Source: Penelope pileata
Lineage: Eukaryota > Chordata > Aves > Galliformes > Cracidae
Reading direction: 5' to 3'
Length of the DNA stretch: 64,000 bases
Assembly (NCBI GenBank): GCA_013396635.1
Contig: WBMW01000471.1
Coordinates: 622,765-686,764 of the forward strand
Shown here: positions 58,798 through 64,000 of the stretch, in pieces
How positions within the stretch are numbered: the first letter of the stretch is position 1
Layout: each line of letters opens with the position of its first letter
Position numbers and translations under genes: made by a program
Notes under the pieces: model-generated
Database searches by the model: none
Told to the model about the DNA's origin: nothing
Seen by the model: only the letters and a program-made list of their open reading frames with translations

Positions 58798-61700
58798 TTG
58801 AAAGCTTTGATTTGAAAGTGAATGAGACAGCCGTGACATGAACAGTTGTGCTGTTCCTGTTAAGAAATGTTAATGATTTATTGACAATGTCGGTAGCAAT
58901 AACTTTACACTGTTTCAGTTACATAATGCCTTTGAAATATTGGTAAAGTGATTACTGAGAACAAAAAGCAGGCTGGCTTCAGCAGCCCTTTTGGGAAGGA
59001 CTTCTGTTGGAGAGAATTGCCATTTCATCCTGAGAGAGGATCCCACCCATTCCTCAGAATCTAGGCTGGCTGGGGCATCTCCCCAACATCAGCATCCTGC
59101 ACCAGTTGTGTCCGTCACCCATGGGCTGACCCTGGAGGAGCTGAGAGCTTTGAGAGCTGGCATCCTCAACCAGCTTCCCACAGTGACTCCTGCCATGGAC
59201 CTCCACACCTCTTATAACTAAAAATGGATTACTTCTGGGTTTCTTACACTTTTCTGGCTAAAGATGACTTAGGGGTGCCTGCTAATTTTCATGCTTTCAG
59301 TAATCTTCAACATCAAGAACATCTTAATCACCCAAGCAGGTTTATTCTGTACTCTTCAAAGAGTTGTTGAGGCTGTACCTGTAGTTTCAGGAAGCCCTAT
59401 TAGGATTTTACTTCAGGGTGTGGTGGCAGTGAGAGAACAGAGAAAGGCGAACAGGTCTGTTGCCTTATGAGCATCCTGAGTTTAATCTTAAATTGCAGCT
59501 GAAACTGGAAGGCGTTGGCTGAACACAGCTCCAGCTGCCTCCAGCCCATAGGTGTTGGTTCTGAAATCTCTCTGCCCATAGTTTTTAAACCTCTTGAAAA
59601 CATTTAGAGAAAGTTCTCTTCTGCTGAATAAATAGGGATGTGGAATATTCTTGTGACATGATCTGTCATGGAAAATTCATCTAAAAAATAATTAAAGAGG
59701 CACTTTGGCATGGTATCCTGAAAGCTGTACCACACTGTAGGTTCCCAATTCCAGAAATGTGGTTCTTCTTAAAGCCAATCTTTGCACAAAATTAGGAGAA
59801 AAATGAAACCTAAATTCACAATGTGACCCAATCTAAACAAACAATACATGTTTTTTCCCTTCTTTTTTCCCTCTGTCACTCTTAATTTCATGCCATTGTT
59901 ACAATCAACCTTATTAAAAGTAAGTTAGTGGAACAAGGAAACAAAATAAACCAATATAGGATGTGGTTTAAAGTACTGGTTGTTGAGCCTGATAATCTTT
60001 CTCATTTTTCAATTGCATTTTGCTGATGGTAGCCTTGGTGATTTTAGTGTTGGCAAAAGAATTCAGATGTGGAAGGCTGAAGGCTTGTGTGAGAAATGTC
60101 AGCACAAGTTTCTGTGTGCTTCACCTCTGCTGTAGTCCCTCTGCTACCTCCTGGCAGTGTTCTAGGTAAGGTTTTGAAGAGTGCAGACTCACGATGTCTT
60201 CCAACAAATTACGTCACAGAAGGCAATCAAAAGCAATCAGATCAACTTAATAACCTTGGCCATACTTTACAAGGTTGGAAAACAGTTTAGTGTGTAAACA
60301 TCAACTCTTACATAAATCTTTACTTGCACCAAAATAATTGGAAAAGTAGGCACCAATATTCCTATATAGCTCCGTATTTTGTTGGATTTGCCCCAGCCTA
60401 TACAATGGGGCTCATCACCTCACTCATCTTTGGTAAGAGAGCTGCCCATGTTCCCCATGAAGTAATTGCTGTAGACTCCACGTACATCATTTCCTATTAA
60501 AACCTGGCAAGGCATTATTTGCTACAAAGCATGCACTGTTTTGGAGCATACAACATTTTAGGAGCTGAAATATTGCGAATACTCCCAACAAAGCTGATTT
60601 CATTTGTGGACAAAAAGCCATCCTATTTTTCATCGTAACCATTCAGTGCACTTTTCTGAAAACAACTCAAGTCTGATCAAATTAAAATCAGTTTGACATT
60701 TTTTTTTTTATTTTTATTTTTTAAACTGATGCCTGAACTAAAGACTTTGGTATCCCAGAAAGAGTTCCTAACATTTCTGGGTGGGTCATATAGCATTTAA
60801 TAACAACGGGTACCTTTTTGTATAAATATCACGAACTATGGAATTTAATGAGATTTCTATTGCGCTATAGAAATGTACTTTAGAAAATTAAGTTTAAGTC
60901 TGTAGGTTTCAATGTTTTCTATGAATATTATTGAATTTATACAGGGCTTTGTGATTCTGTGCCTATTTAGTTTTGGAGAATATTTTCATGTATTATTTGG
61001 GTTTTCATTTGATATACTTTTCTTTTTCCTCATTCCTTTTTAAAGCATTGGTAGCAAAGAAGTGAAAGGAGGCTATTTTTTGCTACAGGATAAATTTTGA
61101 TATTTCAATTCTAGTTTTTGCCTCCTGAGGAATTTTCTATTTTCCTGAGATTCTTAACCAGGTCATTCACATTCTCAGTTGTTACCTGCCCAGGCAGCGT
61201 GTCTGAGCTGCCACCGCTGTGGGTCATATGTTTCCACGGTCCAGTCCATCTACTGTGTCCAGTTCTGCACACACATGGCCTTGTGCAACAGCAAGCAGTT
61301 TTAAAAGCAGGATTCATGAAATATCTTCCAGTACAAACAAGGTTATACTTTTCTCAGATCCAGTTCTCTGCAGCTTTTACAGCTGTCCATGTGATGTTTT
61401 CTGTTTTCTGTGCTAGTGGGCAAACAGGGTTTGACACTCGATAGCAAGCGTGCTGCATCAGAGAGATCTGCTACCTATCACTGGAGAGCTGGGTATCACC
61501 CCAAAGAGCAAAGGGAATTTTTGGAAATCCTGTTACATGCATTAACAATGAACTGGGGATGAAGTCAGAACCTTGCTTAGACATTTCGATTGAGAGTTGC
61601 CATACAACTGTAGCCAGTGGTGGGTCTTGGCTGAAAATGTATTTATACATGAAGACAGATAGAGATGGATTTCACTAGTTGAAACACAGCTTTAGTGCAG

Positions 61701-64000
61701 ACGAAAGCAATAGGGGGTGGCGGGGAAAGCACAGGCTGCCACCACCCTCACATATGGCAATCGTTTCCTATAATGCTTGCTATATTGTATTTATGTCATG
61801 CAGTGACATATCACAGAAAGCCACCTATATGCCAAATTCTTAACAAAAAAATAAAAACACACCCAAAACCCAAAACACTGCAGCTTTTAGTGAGGGCTGT
61901 CCTCCAACTTATTTGTGTTTTGTTGTTGGTTTTCTTTTTCCTTCTGCTTTACATCTGTCTGGTTTCCATTTCCACCCTTTCTGTTCTTTCTATCTCAGTT
62001 TTGTTTTGTCTCGGTGTNTGAGGAATCTCAGTTGCACTGAGAAGCCTGGGAGGTATGAGTGGAATGTTTTGATTTAATACATCCTTACCCGAGCTTTTTT
62101 TGACAAATCAATTAATATTGGTGGATTCTGATGGCAGATCACTGGGGGAGCACAGGAAGATGGAGCAGATGGGTGCAGAGCAGTTGGGAGAGCTTGGTTC
62201 AGGTGCAAAGGGAGGACACAGAGTTGACATAAAGCCTGGCAGAGGCTGGCTTGGACACCAGCTGCATTGTGGTAGGACTGGTGCAGCCTCCTGTGCTAGT
62301 TTAGGACAGAGGTTTGCCTTTAGCTGCTGATTTACAGGTGATTTTGAGGACCCATGTCCAGGCAAGGACCAAGTGCCCATTGAAATTTGGGAGTGTTTGA
62401 GCCAAGGCATAGTGCTGTAAACCCTGCGTGCTTACAGGCCTGGCTGCTTGGTTCAGAGCTGATGAGGGCCGTGGGCCTGGCTGGGAGGGTTCCCCACTTG
62501 GCTCCATGCTTTGTGTGCATGGGACTTCACAGCTGTGTTTTTCAAATGCCATTCAAATGAAAGCAGAAAGGGGAAATCCCATTTCGCTGGGAATTGCTCT
62601 CAGATGCAGAGAGAAGTTTTTCTTCTGAATTCTGTCTTTTGGCTTTCTTGTTGCAGAATGACACACAGTGTCTTCCTTCTGATCAATTTGTTTATCATTT
62701 GCTTTATTATCTTCTTCAATAGCAAGACACAACAGGTTTCTCTTGTTAATCCTGTTAGTACTGGCGTTGAAGCGGAAATTTAGTTGAGGAAAAACATTTA
62801 GGTATGTTAAACTTTCTTGTAGATGATGCCTGTGAATACCAAAACACGACCTGATACGTTTGGATTTTCTAGATTGTTCCTGGGCTGCACGTTCCCCTCT
62901 GAGCCCTGCTCCTTGTCTCTCCCAACACATACTCATGTGCCAGCACTGCGCTTTCCTCCTGGCTTTCAGGGCAGTTGTGTGGCTCTTCCAGTGAAGTACC
63001 ACAGAGTTCTGGCTGCAGTGAACAGTAAGCAGAGCCCCTTCTCCAGCTCCTGTACCCAGCCTGGCACGTGGGGTGAAGGGCTGCCCACCAGGACACTCAG
63101 TAACGATCTCTCTTAATGCTTCATGCATGGCCAGAGGATGATGTCAAAGCAGAGCACTGGAAGACTGATGACCTCTGTGTATCTTCTGAACAGATACACA
63201 GGTAGCAGAAGCGACATTTGCCTTCCCAAGGCAGCTGCCCTCCATCTCTGCACCCATGCATGTTATTTATCTTGTGGTGAAAAAACATCAGGAGATCTAA
63301 GAGGATCATTGAGGCTCCACAGCTCACACAGTCCTTGACCTCCTGGCTGGGAGTTGCCAATGGGGCAGTGACTGATTGCAGCAAGTGCAGCAGTGTGCTT
63401 TGTGTTGAGGATACATGCCGGTTGGACGGAGCGTATCTGCTGATGTCCTGCGAGTTTACAAGAGAAGGAGAAACCAGTGGAATAAGCCCCTGTCTTTTCC
63501 TTGTTACACTTCTGACTGTGCAGTGCTGGCAATTCTTTGGTTCAGTGGAATGAACAAGTTGAAAGTGCTCAGGGGTGAGTAACGCAATGTGGCTGCGTGC
63601 CGTTTTCATCTGTAGGTCAAAACCCAACCACCAGTGTTTACAAGTCACTGGGAGATGCCAATCATGAGGAGATTTTCTCTTCTTGGTCACTTGGCTGCTT
63701 GTCTTGTTCCCTTTTTCTTCCCAGCCAGGTCCCCAAGGTAACTCATAGAAACTCATTTTATTATAACTCTAACAGGATTTTGGGTGAAATAGTTGTTTAC
63801 CTGAATACTTTCACCAGCATTTGAGCCAACCCCCAAAATAGCAGAGGATACACAGCTTTTGAGTGAGACCATTTGGTAACCACAGAGCACATGTCACGTT
63901 TGGAAAATCAGATTATCTCCTTAGGTACTCTCTTGGGTTTTACCTGTTTTTTTTGCAAGGAAAATACTAATAACACTGCATCTTCATGGCCCCTCAAAAA
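58798..64000. other. Non-coding stretch to window end
   Basis: No gene supported. A T-rich tract lies near 60697-60722. The long minus-strand frames at 62553-63128 and 63121-63756 show no domain and overlap open frames on the plus strand. One unresolved base (N) is at 62018. Confidence 0.5.
62018..62018. other. Ambiguous base (N)
   Basis: A single N just after a T/G-rich stretch; a consensus or assembly ambiguity. Confidence 0.99.

Noticed and set aside
61210..61330. Short phrase 'actgtgtccagttctg' as in the CR1 RT region
   Set aside because: Only about 16 bp match and the neighbouring sequence does not follow CR1 order.
62553..63128. Minus-strand open frame of 191 codons
   Set aside because: No recognisable domain or repeat, and plus-strand frames are open across the same DNA. 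A BLASTP or PhyloCSF test would be decisive.
63121..63756. Minus-strand open frame of 211 codons
   Set aside because: No domain seen. It would need conservation evidence before being called a gene.
1..64000. CRISPR arrays, insertion sequences, operons or phage genes
   Set aside because: The window is vertebrate nuclear DNA; no spaced identical repeats and no bacterial-type gene packing are present.
1..64000. Endogenous retrovirus or LTR element
   Set aside because: I found no LTR pair, primer-binding site or gag/pol-like frame on either strand.

Overview
The window looks like non-coding nuclear DNA from a bird, most likely a galliform or close relative. It is AT-leaning, low in gene content and full of diffuse vertebrate-style sequence. 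Its recognisable interspersed repeats are almost all CR1 LINE copies, cut short at the 5' end and still carrying the avian CR1 3' tail (forms of TTCTATGATTCT). I saw no Alu, B1, L1 or LTR elements and nothing bacterial: no operons, no dense long reading frames, no ribosome binding sites. The order-level guess rests on the CR1 tail types and is an inference.

I could not support any protein-coding gene, tRNA, rRNA or other RNA gene on either strand. The longest open frames (about 190-260 codons) have no recognisable domain, overlap repeats or GC-rich patches, and read like chance frames. The window is best described as part of a large intron or an intergenic stretch.

Layout. 1-1009 is unique sequence with a pair of CACGTG boxes. 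1010-2545 is a very old, decayed CR1-type LINE. 3825-4104 and 17755-18288 are younger CR1 3' ends, and 23985-24077 is a CR1 tail of a different subfamily. 6006-6169 is a long CTTT/CTGT microsatellite. 20100-20195 and 33400-33700 look like very old MIR-like repeats. 39995-40230 and 41235-41400 are further ancient CR1 pieces. Four or five blocks keep an unusual number of CpG for bird intergenic DNA: 10395-10545, 13650-14150, 35560-35960 (the strongest, a CpG island by hand count), 41240-41640 and 44260-44640. From 44.6 kb to the end I found only simple repeats, scattered motif matches, a purine-rich tract (56510-56900) and an AT-rich double palindrome (58767-58797).

The interesting content is regulatory and all of it is motif-level. 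It includes a cluster of six NKX2-like sites (12060-12191), a joined IRF/AP-1 composite site (9652-9673), two clusters of POU octamers (28691-28724 and 34067-34080), a CpG island flanked by MEF2 sites and an E-box (35.6-36.05 kb), and a homeodomain-site block with a GC box, an E-box and a TATA box in promoter-like order (38885-39032). No previously undescribed biological system could be shown from the sequence alone. The best candidates are the orphan CpG island and the clustered-site elements, and each needs alignment and chromatin data to confirm.
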